Assembly: GCF_023618015.1 (NCBI RefSeq)
Contig: NZ_JAJKBJ010000019.1
Span: forward strand, 1 to 64,000
Length of the DNA stretch: 64,000 bases
DNA from: Legionella maioricensis
Lineage (GTDB): Bacteria > Pseudomonadota > Gammaproteobacteria > Legionellales > Legionellaceae
Direction of reading: 5' to 3'
Shown here: positions 46,001 to 54,255 of the stretch, in pieces
Position numbering within the stretch: position 1 is the stretch's first letter
Layout: every line of letters begins with the position of its first letter
Position numbers and translations under genes: made by a program
The notes under the pieces: generated by a model
Databases searched by the model: none
Seen by the model: only the letters and a program-made list of their open reading frames with translations
Told to the model about the DNA's origin: nothing

Positions 46001-49000
46001 AAAGACCGCTGTGCCAGACAATGGTTGATTTTTAATGACATCCAGGAAATTGAAGCCTTACATCATGCTTCAACCAACGCCAAGAACAGATTGTTCTCTC
46101 GCGATTTAGACACTCTGGTCTTACAAAACATCCGTATAGAAAATGGCAAAGACCAAAAAGTGGATAGTCCGGTGAGTCAATTTTTAAAAGAAGCGGCTTT
46201 AAATCCTGACCAATCCTACACCTGGTTTATTAATTGGTCCAATCCCAAAGCCCGACACGTGGGCTTAAACAGTGTTATCGATAATGAAGGGCGTAATCTG
46301 GATAATCTGCGTATTCCCCCCAACGTGCAGATCGTTGCGTGTACCGATCAGGCAGCTGCCGCGAAAATGGGTGATGATTTTTATTCTCGTTTTGATGCCA
46401 TAAGCCAGGCCCCCGAACTTCCTCCAGTAAAAAGACCTGAGATAAAACTCAATCAAGTGATCAAAGAGGAGGATGTTTTGTTTCCTTCTCCTTTGAGCTG
46501 GGAGTCTTTTCTCATTGGACGCCATACTTTTGATGATGGGGCGCCAGGTATTCTTCCCGGCGCGCTCCTAAAGGCATCTTTAGCCAAGACGCAGAAGCTA
46601 ACCTTACACAATGCACCTTTTGAAGATCCTAAGTTTCGGTTTTTTATTGCCGAGTTAATGGCCACCAAGCGCTTCTTCTTCAATGGCGAATGGCATACTC
46701 TACCCAAAGATTTTCATCTTGAATTTGCCACGCCTGATTTAAGTACCTATCCCGCCATTCTGACCCCTCAAGTGGCACCGGAACAGACACGCGTGGTTAA
46801 TCAGACAACACTACCCTTATTTTTCAAACAATACACTATTGCCAAAGATCATACCCTTAAGCCTAAGCCGGGATTTTTTGCGGCCAATAAAACGCTCAAT
46901 TTAACCGTCACCGATAATTTGTCTGAAATTCAATGGTATACCTTGTTGAAGGAGGCAAAAAAACAGCAGTGTGCTTTAGCCATTAAGGCCGCACCGAATG
47001 TGTTTGTCCCGGAACCCTTGCGCGACACCGTTTCTCCTGCAAAGCCCTTAACATCGAGTAACCGAATAATTATCGCTGCCGATGTCGATGATGCGGAAGA
47101 ACAATGGAAGAAAACGGATTCGATTACGATTAATGTGGATGTCAAAACCAATTTTAATAGTTTGTTCTACCATATTTCTTTAAAAAACAGAAAGTTTACT
47201 GGCCAGGAAACCGCCTTGCTGGAGGCGATCAAAGAAGGTAAACCCGTTATTCTCAAAGGTCAGTTTTCTCCCACGCTTGCTCAACAGCTACAATCTCTTT
47301 TTGTGGATTCTCCTTCGTTGTGGGTTAATGGCGAGTCTGTTGCAGTGACCAATATGACTTTGATTAGTGACGATGCCACTCCCTTTAAAGCCATTCAGCC
47401 CATCCTCCATGTTTATAAACCAGAGGATGATTTTAAAAAGTTGACTCCTGAATTGGAAGAAAAGCTGCAGCAAAGTTATCAGCGGCTTAATCTTACTCCT
47501 CGCCATAGCCATTTTAGCGATTTACCCAAGGATTCTGGCCAACATACAAAGTGGGTGGACCATTTAATTCAGCGTTTGGAGCTGGGGGCCGGCATTCTTC
47601 CCGAGACAACAGAATCCACTACTCCTGAGGAAGTATTGGATTACCTGGAGAAACATTCTTTGGCTTTTCTTATCAGTAAAACTGGAGAAGGGAAAAGTCA
47701 TTTTGTTCAGAAAACCCTACCTGCTTATGCAAAAGAGCATCAGAGACCGGTTACCATTTATCATGAACTGTCTTCCATTAAAGAATTTCTGAGACATGAA
47801 GGTTCCAGCGTCCCCATTTTATTTCCTGATGAAGCCAATCTGTCTAACGAGCATTATTGTCTTTTTGAAGCCATTGCTCGCGGCGATAAAGAACTGTGGT
47901 TCGAGGGGGAATGCTATCCGCTTAACCAGCATAAAGTTATCTTTGCCGGAAACCCCTCTCCCTATGAAGGGCGCATGGAACCTGATTTATTAAAACGGTT
48001 TCCCCATTACATGCTGTTCAAAGGCCCACGCCTAGAAAAAATCATTACTCCTTTGTTGAGCCAATATAAAAATGCTAAAGAGTTATTTGGGCTCATTGAA
48101 AACTACTACAAAAAAGCCCAAAACGCAGGGCTCAACATCACTGCGCGTAACGCGCAAATGATGTGTTTACGGTTTTTTATTTTAAAAGAAGCACCGCAAA
48201 CCAAGATGATGTCAGATGATTTTCTGATGCGTTATGCCATCTTAAATGAAATCAAAACATTAAGTATGGATAAAACGCTGAGTAAAGGGATTCGCGCAGA
48301 GATTAAACAGACGAGTACTTGGAAAGAAGACAAAAAACAAGCAACCATGGCCGCGCAGCAAGCGCTGCCTGTTGCAAAAGACAAAAAATACGTCTGGACT
48401 TCCTCGCGTCAAACAGCCGCCTTTGCTATAGACACGTTGCTGAGAATTCGCGAAAAGAAACAAAAGGGAGAGCTGCCACAGGAGTTGGGCATTAATGGTC
48501 TTCTCTTGGAGAGTGATCCGGGGTTAGGCAAAAGCCAATTGCTCTTCTCTATGCTTAAAGCCAAGGGAGTTGATTTCGTTATCATTCCACTAACCAACCC
48601 CGCTAAGATGGAAAAAGAATTTTTAGATGCGTTTCATAAAGGAAAAGTGGTGTGGTCTGATGAGTTTAACTCTGTGGTGCATGAAAAACTGCTTAATGCC
48701 TTGCTTTCAGGTTACGATCTGGATGGGAACCCACCGAAGGTTCCCGGTTTTTGTCTCTTTGGAACGCAAAATCCCCATTATAAATTCTGGGACAGGAAAG
48801 CTTTAGCCCCAGCTCTGGATAATCGACTGATGTCGGTGGAATTAGAGCATTATACCTTGGAAGAACTGCAGAAAATTCTTGTTGATAAATTTGATATGCC
48901 TCCTCAGGAGGCGTTGAAAATGAGCCAGGAGTATCTGGCTGCTCGCAATTATGCTCAGGCGCAAAGTTTGTTTCCACCACCTAATCCAAGAAACCTGATG

Positions 49001-49048
49001 AATAAGGTAGAGGAAGAATTCATGGCAAGTTTAATAAGCGTGTGCTAA
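43052..49048 (+). CDS. Giant LRR / transglutaminase-like / tandem AAA+ protein
   Basis: 1998 residues. About 1-260: unassigned. About 266-616: leucine-rich repeats (LRYLDLNFF, LRSLSLSE, LKILDLT, LNELVIS). About 840-920: transglutaminase-like core with Cys873 (RGVCRHRAQLF), His899 (DVHAFV) and Asp914 (TLDLGGG). About 1000-1470: stretches like worn AAA+ modules without a P-loop (PPNVQIVACTDQ near 1090, SRFD near 1112, APFEDPKFRFFIAEL near 1188). About 1535-1700: AAA+ with Walker A TGEGKS (1544-1549) and Asp1593-Glu1594. About 1815-1990: AAA+ with Walker A GLGKS (1824-1828), Asp1870-Glu1871, TQNP and DNRL. The array recalls midasin or dynein. No signal peptide. Confidence 0.8.
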   Translation: MSNPIKVLYELGLSYEKNQLPVIESSVEPNGGILNLEKALSDDPECWDTISMGASQQEKKTIILNDSWSDDNQGYLKHRIVSKFIEEGFRVYYPTPNGLQPLNDVNQIDKALTQLTPLSGEQELVEIKKLKSTRERVDILDGPKLNNLCSKILRSPDAFFYFINFLTLENPEDLLSGLGYTDMVSPSYTCGIEWAFEKPPNRKGNAESQHKQFKDRLWQQAEKNRLTPQFLPTMSSETTVEKQNEQYLKFLLKYYPDIVKKIRSVKLENKAVELVSLLNQAENLISLSLNMCTLTSEDTTLLPTSLKYLRYLDLNFFESDLEADLFAALLNFSPELESLSVSGYIDLESLPELPLKKLTKLRSLSLSERARMSSKQLDALLNAAVNLRKLVLSCNKKKEITPPCLNGLTELTLEDPRLGEINNFLNATASLETLTLKGANQKERAPSLFQIKKPLHHLTTLSLEHSSFSEEQFADLFKLAPNLEKLRMSHYDFGYGALQFEANSLLQLKILDLTKSTFFCPQLENFLKAAPNLNELVISKPYDLLEFLTRRKPASLPSLTKISFPLHRLTFEELNLLVKVAPNLKSISFLTPKKEDELMAINWFQQSYPHIEMKLVEPLPEKDLFLDINFGWDTMSLDGNIADRETPNMPVRTLFKAKGLKEPAVSDYHLSAFEWDSHHQTFKSVIPREENLVAVPQSLELTNQQLEDAFNQLDVSSEQVYGQITFLKPALNQWLQLPALSMNDKLVNYAVDHPDFQLKKDEGSGYYFIKFNKRVESCLVNYLLSPGYTNNEVIGKGGVPQEHMEWISKLVFASKGQIVDCDEYQKLLKLDAPTRLQALTSFCRFKEASASQDIEGNTIDVLNGLIKERRGVCRHRAQLFAALAKAFEIDAQVIRNDVHAFVRVNNENRSFTLDLGGGDAHLIRLPMPEVPKIPQNHATDSLQEKGRTKKTVLPLSPDNRFQTWNSVPIHATNADELVKTLTTKDRCARQWLIFNDIQEIEALHHASTNAKNRLFSRDLDTLVLQNIRIENGKDQKVDSPVSQFLKEAALNPDQSYTWFINWSNPKARHVGLNSVIDNEGRNLDNLRIPPNVQIVACTDQAAAAKMGDDFYSRFDAISQAPELPPVKRPEIKLNQVIKEEDVLFPSPLSWESFLIGRHTFDDGAPGILPGALLKASLAKTQKLTLHNAPFEDPKFRFFIAELMATKRFFFNGEWHTLPKDFHLEFATPDLSTYPAILTPQVAPEQTRVVNQTTLPLFFKQYTIAKDHTLKPKPGFFAANKTLNLTVTDNLSEIQWYTLLKEAKKQQCALAIKAAPNVFVPEPLRDTVSPAKPLTSSNRIIIAADVDDAEEQWKKTDSITINVDVKTNFNSLFYHISLKNRKFTGQETALLEAIKEGKPVILKGQFSPTLAQQLQSLFVDSPSLWVNGESVAVTNMTLISDDATPFKAIQPILHVYKPEDDFKKLTPELEEKLQQSYQRLNLTPRHSHFSDLPKDSGQHTKWVDHLIQRLELGAGILPETTESTTPEEVLDYLEKHSLAFLISKTGEGKSHFVQKTLPAYAKEHQRPVTIYHELSSIKEFLRHEGSSVPILFPDEANLSNEHYCLFEAIARGDKELWFEGECYPLNQHKVIFAGNPSPYEGRMEPDLLKRFPHYMLFKGPRLEKIITPLLSQYKNAKELFGLIENYYKKAQNAGLNITARNAQMMCLRFFILKEAPQTKMMSDDFLMRYAILNEIKTLSMDKTLSKGIRAEIKQTSTWKEDKKQATMAAQQALPVAKDKKYVWTSSRQTAAFAIDTLLRIREKKQKGELPQELGINGLLLESDPGLGKSQLLFSMLKAKGVDFVIIPLTNPAKMEKEFLDAFHKGKVVWSDEFNSVVHEKLLNALLSGYDLDGNPPKVPGFCLFGTQNPHYKFWDRKALAPALDNRLMSVELEHYTLEELQKILVDKFDMPPQEALKMSQEYLAARNYAQAQSLFPPPNPRNLMNKVEEEFMASLISVC

Positions 49049-49308
49049 AAGCAACAGTAGTCGGTGCGGACGATGGCGATTGGGAAGTGGCAGCGGCGAA
49101 TGAGCAGAGCGACAAGATGGCACTAACCAGCAGGATAAATGGGCTTCTGTAAAGAGTCGTCTTTGATCTCTTGTTGCCCATATTTGGCAGACACGTGTTA
49201 TCTTAATTCTGGTTTGGCGCCCATTGTTCATTTAATATGGTAGCGATTTGATTCAGTGAGTCATTTTAAAAAATAGTCAGGAAGTTTTACCTAATAAAGG
49301 AGTATTAC

Positions 49309-50502
49309 ATGTTAAATCGGTCAAAACAAAAAATAGTTTGTGTGCTCTATGATGATCCTCAAAGCGGTTTTCCGCCGCAGTATGCTCGTGATGCAATTCC
49401 TGTTTTAACTCAATATCCCGATGGTCAAGACTTACCAACGCCACAGGCAATCGATTTTTCTCCCGGAGAACTATTAGGCTCTGTGAGCGGTGGTTTAGGT
49501 TTGCGCTCTTTTCTAGAAAATCAAGGGCATCATTTTGTCGTAACCAGCGATAAAGAAGGGTCTCAATCAGTATTTGCGCGGGAGTTAAAAGACGCTGCTG
49601 TTGTTATTTCGCAACCTTTTTGGCCTGCTTATTTAACCCGAGAGCGCATAGAAAATGCACCTCATTTGAAACTTGCGATAACTGCAGGAATAGGCTCCGA
49701 TCATGTTGATTTACAAGCGGCTATGGAGCATAACATTACCGTCTGTGAAGTTACTTTTTGCAATAGCATCAGCGTTGCTGAGCATGCAGTAATGATGATT
49801 TTGGCTTTAGTCAGGGATTTTGTACCGCAATATAAAACAGTATTAAATGGCGGATGGAATATTGCTGATTGTGTCAGCCGCTCTTATGATTTGGAGGGGA
49901 TGCAGGTTGGCTGCATTGCTGCAGGTCGCATTGGTTTGGCCGTTTTAAGGCGTTTAAAACCCTTTGATGTAAGATTACATTATACCGACAAGCATCGATT
50001 GCCTGCTTCGTTGGAAAAAGAGTTAAACCTCACTTACCACGCTTCTGTCGAGTCTCTGGTAAGAGTCTGTGATGTGGTGTCTATTCATTGTCCGCTCCAT
50101 CCCGAAACAGAACATTTGTTTGATGAACAATTAATTAAAAAAATGAAGCGCGGCGCTTATTTGATTAATACGGCTCGCGGTAAAATTTGTGATAAGGGTG
50201 CGGTGGTGGATGCATTAAATACCGGACATTTAGCCGGATATGCAGGGGATGTTTGGTTTCCGCAGCCCCCAGCCAAGAATCATCCTTGGCGTACTATGCC
50301 TCATCATGCCATGACACCACATACCTCCGGAACTTCTCTATCAGCGCAGGCACGTTATGCGGCAGGAGTAAGAGAAATATTGGAGTGTTGGTTATCGAAT
50401 AAACCAATAAGAGAGGAATATTTAATTGTACAAAATGGACGTTTAGCGGGAGTAGGTTCTCACTCCTATAGTGAAGGAAATGCTACAGTAGGGGCCGAGT
50501 AA
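49309..50502 (+). CDS. fdh: NAD-dependent formate dehydrogenase (D-hydroxyacid dehydrogenase family)
   Basis: 397 residues, the usual length for the metal-free enzyme that oxidises formate to CO2 with NAD+. Seen: N-terminal VLYDDPQSGFPPQYARD typical of FDH, the NAD fold AAGRIGLAVLRRL followed by an Asp-containing strand (HYTDKHRL), catalytic Arg in NTARGKICD and catalytic His in TPHTSGTSLSAQ. AAAGGAGTATTAC precedes ATG 49309. Its presence beside the phosphoketolase and PDC genes on the same segment is suggestive but they are not linked in one operon. Confidence 0.92.
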   Translation: MLNRSKQKIVCVLYDDPQSGFPPQYARDAIPVLTQYPDGQDLPTPQAIDFSPGELLGSVSGGLGLRSFLENQGHHFVVTSDKEGSQSVFARELKDAAVVISQPFWPAYLTRERIENAPHLKLAITAGIGSDHVDLQAAMEHNITVCEVTFCNSISVAEHAVMMILALVRDFVPQYKTVLNGGWNIADCVSRSYDLEGMQVGCIAAGRIGLAVLRRLKPFDVRLHYTDKHRLPASLEKELNLTYHASVESLVRVCDVVSIHCPLHPETEHLFDEQLIKKMKRGAYLINTARGKICDKGAVVDALNTGHLAGYAGDVWFPQPPAKNHPWRTMPHHAMTPHTSGTSLSAQARYAAGVREILECWLSNKPIREEYLIVQNGRLAGVGSHSYSEGNATVGAE

Positions 50503-50542
50503 GCGAGCGATTTTACTTACCCCTATAAAATAAGAAAATCAT

Positions 50543-50575
50543 TTTCCTTGATAAAATCTGATTTTATCAAGGAAA
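50543..50575. terminator. Perfect 15-bp hairpin after the formate dehydrogenase gene
   Basis: TTTCCTTGATAAAAT (50543-50557), loop CTG, ATTTTATCAAGGAAA (50561-50575). A strong stem 41 bases after the stop. No long T run follows, so it may act by stabilising the mRNA end or ending transcription. Confidence 0.6.
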
Positions 50576-50673
50576 TGACTTTCTGCATATTGGGAGAGGG
50601 GCTTGAGGTTCATTTTTTGCGCTTTAAAAGTTATTAGCTACACTTAGATATAAAATTACACAGGAGTGTAGCA

Positions 50674-51897
50674 ATGACTGTCACTACAGGATTATCAGGG
50701 AATGAAATATATTGTTTAGCTAAGAAAAATTACATTCCTGGAAATATCGTTGTTGGTAACAGCATTCATTCTTTGGGCATTATTGGCAGTGTTGGCTCAG
50801 GCTTTAAAGCAATGTTAGGCGGCGAATTACAACAAATTACCTCACTTATCGAAGAAGGACGAGAAACCGCCTATAAAAGGATGTTGCAAGAAGCCGTTAC
50901 CAATAATGCAACGGGTATTACTGGCGTTACCAGCCAACTGATTATCCACGGGGCCAATATTGAATTTTTATCAATAGGTTCGGTGATTCATGCTGACGGC
51001 TCTGCAAATAAAGAGAAATTTTCAACCTCTGCTGATGGTCAAGAGCTGTATGCCCAATTGGATGCGGGGTATAAGCCTATCTGTTTTTCCTTTGGAAACG
51101 TTGCTTATTCTATGGGGTTGGGGCGCGGTTTGTTGGGTGGATTAAAAACCCTTGGTCGCGGTGAAATTAAAGAATATTCCGATATTTTTAATAAAACCAG
51201 GCACTTGGCATTGAATCGTATTATCACTCATGCCCGAATGTATAATGCCAATGCCGTCCTTGGAATTAAGACTACCGTTTTACCTTTCGGAGGCGTTAAT
51301 GAAATGCTTATGATAGGCACGGCCTCTCATAACCCTCAATTAGCTACGGATGCTGCGAACGATGTAGTAACTAGTGATATGACCAATATTGAAATGTGGA
51401 ATATGGCCAATATGGGGTATGCTCCAATGAAGTTGTTATTAGGTACTTCAGTCTATTCCTTAGGTTTAGTCGGTGGTATCACCTCTGTTTTGAAATCTTT
51501 TTTCAGAGGCGAAATTAATGAATTGACGCGCATGATTTATGCGGCGCGAGAAAATGCATTGGCTATTATTACAGAAGAAGCCAAAGCTATAGGTGCGGAT
51601 GATGTGGTTGGGGTAAAAACTTACGTTTATCAATTGGGAAATGGCCTGGTTGAGTTTCTGGCAATAGGCACTGCGGTTAAAAAATCATCACGTATTAAAA
51701 CGGAGTCCGATCAACTGCTGCCGCAAGCCATTGTTGTGGATAAGGACACCTTTTATGATTCCACGCATGCGGACACTCTCAGTGTCGATATTAATCGAGG
51801 TGCTAAACCAATTAATAGAGGATCAACGTCTTTATTAATTCCATTTTTAATCATTATTTTTATAATAATTTCTTTTCTCTTGAAGATAGGTCATTAG
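50674..51897 (+). CDS. Triple YbjQ/DUF74-domain protein with C-terminal membrane anchor
   Basis: 407 residues. Three copies of the YbjQ/DUF74 (heavy-metal-binding-like) domain lie at about 15-110, 125-230 and 245-350. Each has GN..(H/Y)SLG, then a charged helix (REGIKEY-like), EA..NA..VxGV and a last strand ending EFLxIGTA. Single-domain YbjQ proteins form pentamers; three in a chain is unusual. One C-terminal membrane helix (about 383-403, SLLIPFLIIIFIIISFLLKI) anchors it. Role unknown. CAGGAGTGTAGC precedes the ATG. Confidence 0.78.
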   Translation: MTVTTGLSGNEIYCLAKKNYIPGNIVVGNSIHSLGIIGSVGSGFKAMLGGELQQITSLIEEGRETAYKRMLQEAVTNNATGITGVTSQLIIHGANIEFLSIGSVIHADGSANKEKFSTSADGQELYAQLDAGYKPICFSFGNVAYSMGLGRGLLGGLKTLGRGEIKEYSDIFNKTRHLALNRIITHARMYNANAVLGIKTTVLPFGGVNEMLMIGTASHNPQLATDAANDVVTSDMTNIEMWNMANMGYAPMKLLLGTSVYSLGLVGGITSVLKSFFRGEINELTRMIYAARENALAIITEEAKAIGADDVVGVKTYVYQLGNGLVEFLAIGTAVKKSSRIKTESDQLLPQAIVVDKDTFYDSTHADTLSVDINRGAKPINRGSTSLLIPFLIIIFIIISFLLKIGH

Positions 51898-51991
51898 TTT
51901 GTAACTATTCTGCCCTCGTAAGCAGAACAAGTTCTATTCTTCTTTGTCATTTTTGTAGGTGCCAAAGAGTATCACTTGAAGAGGTAAAAAT

Positions 51992-52774
51992 ATGAATTTA
52001 TTAGCAGATAAAATTGTTTTAATAACGGGAGCTTCCAGCGGCATAGGAGAAGCATGTGCACGGTTGTTTGCTGCGCAAGGAGCCAGACTGATTTTAAGTG
52101 CGCGTCGCGTAGAGCGTCTGGAGGAGTTGGCTCAGGAATTATCCCATCAGCATAATAAAGAACATTATATTCTACCTCTGGATATACGTAATAAAGCTAT
52201 GGTGAAGAAACAATTAGAAGTCTTGCCCAAGGAGTTACAATCTATTGATATATTGATTAACAATGCCGGTCTGGCGCTGGATACTTTGCCTATACACCAA
52301 GGTATTGAAGATCATTGGGATACTATGATTGATACCAATATTAAAGGGTTGCTTTACGTCAGTCGGGAAGTGATTCCCGGAATGTTAGAACGTGGTTGTG
52401 GACACGTCGTGAATATAGGCTCTATTGCGGGGCATGAATGTTATCCTAATGGAAATGTGTATTCAGGAACCAAAGCGGCGGTTCATGCTATTTCAAAATC
52501 GATGCGACTAGACTTGTTAGGCACTCCTATTCGGGTCACAGAAATAGCCCCTGGCGCGGTAGAAACAGAATTTAGTGAAGTGCGTTGGAATGATAAACAA
52601 AAAGCAAGAGAGTTCTATAAGGATTTCCAGCCTTTAGTCGCTCAAGATATCTCCGATGCCGTGTTTTATTGCATTACTCGCCCTCCTCATGTAGATATTG
52701 AAGAAATGATCATCATGCCCACAGTTCAGGCTTCTGCTAATCATTTATTCAGAAGTCCAAAAACAGAAAAATAA
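51992..52774 (+). CDS. SDR-family oxidoreductase (YdfG-like)
   Basis: 260 residues. Classical short-chain dehydrogenase: TGASSGIG (about 11-18) for NADP, NNAG (about 90), catalytic Ser (NIGSIAGHE), Tyr and Lys in YSGTKAA, and PGAVETEF. The body resembles YdfG-type 3-hydroxy acid dehydrogenases such as serine or threonine dehydrogenases. GAAGAGGTAAAAAT precedes the ATG. Substrate not fixed by sequence. Single gene. Confidence 0.85.
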   Translation: MNLLADKIVLITGASSGIGEACARLFAAQGARLILSARRVERLEELAQELSHQHNKEHYILPLDIRNKAMVKKQLEVLPKELQSIDILINNAGLALDTLPIHQGIEDHWDTMIDTNIKGLLYVSREVIPGMLERGCGHVVNIGSIAGHECYPNGNVYSGTKAAVHAISKSMRLDLLGTPIRVTEIAPGAVETEFSEVRWNDKQKAREFYKDFQPLVAQDISDAVFYCITRPPHVDIEEMIIMPTVQASANHLFRSPKTEK

Positions 52775-53290
52775 TGAATAAGCGAGAGTATTGTACAAAA
52801 TATTGCCAATAATGAGTTTAATGGTCTATTATTAGTACATATAGGTAATGACTGATCCTGGCTGAACCAGTAAGTAATTTCAGATAGGGAGATTGTTTTG
52901 GGGAGTGGTGTGTAAGCCTAGATGGTATAGGAAACCTTAAGCTCCGCATAAGTCTCCAAAGTGCATTTCAGTCGCGGCTCAGTTTCTAGGATGTCATTGC
53001 CTGTTCTATTAATCTCTTCGCGTAATTCCTTGTTTTAATTTCTGCTAAGTGCTCAAGGCATATCTCATTATTTGAAATCAGAGAACAATCGTCATTGCGA
53101 ACAAAGTGAAGCAGTGCATATTTTCAATACAGCATCATTGTGAGATGTTTCGCCAAGGCTTGCAACGACGACAGAGACATACGTCGAGAATGCTTACAAT
53201 TTCTTCGTTAGCCAAATGAACGCCTCCCGAGTTGAGCAAAATCAAATCGTGATGTATAATTAAAGCACACTTATATGCTAGGAAGCGATC
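52775..53290. other. 516-bp intergenic stretch with a worn interspersed repeat
   Basis: 53091-53170 is a degenerate copy of the GTCATTGCGA-type palindrome (facing TTGCAACGACGAC). The rest shows no gene. About 52980-53050 minus is open for 25 codons (HLAEIKTRNYAKRLIEQAM), too short to assign. Confidence 0.5.
53232..53260 (+). promoter_or_regulatory. Sigma-70 promoter of the Tyr-rich lipoprotein gene
   Basis: TTGAGC (53232-53237), 17-base spacer, TATAAT (53255-53260). It leaves a leader of about 24 bases before ATG 53291. Confidence 0.6.
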
Positions 53291-53533
53291 ATGAATAAGT
53301 TAATAGCCGCACTTACAGTGAGTACTCCTTTGCTGATGCTTTCAGGTTGTACTTACTATGATACTGGTGTTAACACGGTAGTTTATGATCCTGGTTACAG
53401 CAATGACTATGTTTATTCAGTAGGTTATTACAGTACCAGGCCTTATTGGGGAAGCAATTATTATTATATCGGCTATCCAGGATATTACTTGGGAGACAGT
53501 GGATATTGGACTGGTTACTATAATGGTTATTAG
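53291..53533 (+). CDS. Tyr/Gly-rich small lipoprotein
   Basis: 80 residues. Signal with lipobox LSGC (LMLSGCTYYD), so a lipoprotein anchored through Cys20. The mature part is dominated by Tyr, Gly and Asn with repeats of YY/GYY, a composition seen in YXWGXY-type proteins. Acid and basic residues are few. Role unknown; it may be structural in the envelope. Good promoter and GGAAGCGATC upstream. Confidence 0.65.
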   Translation: MNKLIAALTVSTPLLMLSGCTYYDTGVNTVVYDPGYSNDYVYSVGYYSTRPYWGSNYYYIGYPGYYLGDSGYWTGYYNGY

Positions 53534-53559
53534 AGTTCAAATTGTTGCAAACCCAAGCT

Positions 53560-53600
53560 AATGAAACGTCATTATTCATTAAAAATAGCGACGTTTCATT
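53560..53600. terminator. Hairpin between convergent lipoprotein and efp genes
   Basis: AATGAAACGTC (53560-53570) pairs with GACGTTTCATT (53590-53600), an 11-bp stem with a 19-base loop, 27 bases after one stop and 15 before the other. Confidence 0.55.
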
Positions 53601-53614
53601 ACATTTCAAAAAGC

Positions 53615-54184
53615 CTATTCTTTAGCCCGAGAAACATACTCGCCTTTACGGGTATCTACTTTGATTAATTCCCCTGTTTGAACAAATAAAGGAACGCGTA
53701 CTACAGCACCCGTCTCTAATTTTGCCGGTTTTCCGCCGCCTCCTGAAGTATCACCCTTTAGGCCTGGGTCTGTTTCAACAATTTCCAGAACGACGAAGGT
53801 AGGGGGCATTACTTGAATAGGCTCATTATTCCAAAGCGTTACAATACAAATATCCTGTTCTTTGAGCCACTGGGCAGCGTCTGCAAGTATTGGTTCATTC
53901 ACGGCATATTGTTCAAAATTTTCTGGAACCATAAAATGCCATTGTTCGCCATCATTATAAAGATATTGCATTTCCACATCTGCAACATCAGCAGAGGGTA
54001 AAGTATCTCCAGATTTAAAAGTACGTTCTACTACTCGGCCTGTTTTTAAGTTACGAATTTTAATTCGGGTAAAGGCTTGGCCTTTTCCTGGTTTTACGAA
54101 CTCGCACTCGAGAATGTTGCATGGTGCATCATCGACCATTACTTTTAAGCCATTTTTAAATTCGTTAGTGCTATAGATTGCCAT
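53615..54184 (-). CDS. efp: Translation elongation factor P
   Basis: 189 residues from ATG 54184 (GGAGCACTA upstream); the 16 extra codons to 54232 are rejected. EF-P helps ribosomes that stall at proline runs. KOW-like domain start [16 protein letters not shown], the loop [10 protein letters not shown] with the modification Lys (about 34), and the C-terminal [14 protein letters not shown]...RKGEYVSRA pattern are standard. The Lys is expected to receive beta-lysine from EpmA and EpmB; EpmB is coded divergently just 71 bases away. Confidence 0.96.
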   Translation of the reverse strand: MAIYSTNEFKNGLKVMVDDAPCNILECEFVKPGKGQAFTRIKIRNLKTGRVVERTFKSGDTLPSADVADVEMQYLYNDGEQWHFMVPENFEQYAVNEPILADAAQWLKEQDICIVTLWNNEPIQVMPPTFVVLEIVETDPGLKGDTSGGGGKPAKLETGAVVRVPLFVQTGELIKVDTRKGEYVSRAKE

Positions 54185-54255
54185 TAGTGCTCCATAGTTG
54201 AGATTTTGCTTTATTTTCGTTACAGTTCGCACAGTTTATCAAGTCTGTATAATTA

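Noticed and set aside
49031-49231. Minus-strand ORF of 66 codons after the giant gene
   Set aside because: Overlaps the end of the giant gene; Arg/Pro/Leu-rich low-complexity reading with no start signal. Shadow frame.
53091-53170. Possible CRISPR-like or sRNA unit
   Set aside because: Single worn palindrome of an interspersed repeat, no regular spacing.
53370-53609. Minus-strand Asn/Tyr-rich ORF
   Set aside because: Complement of the Tyr-rich lipoprotein gene; artefact of repeats.
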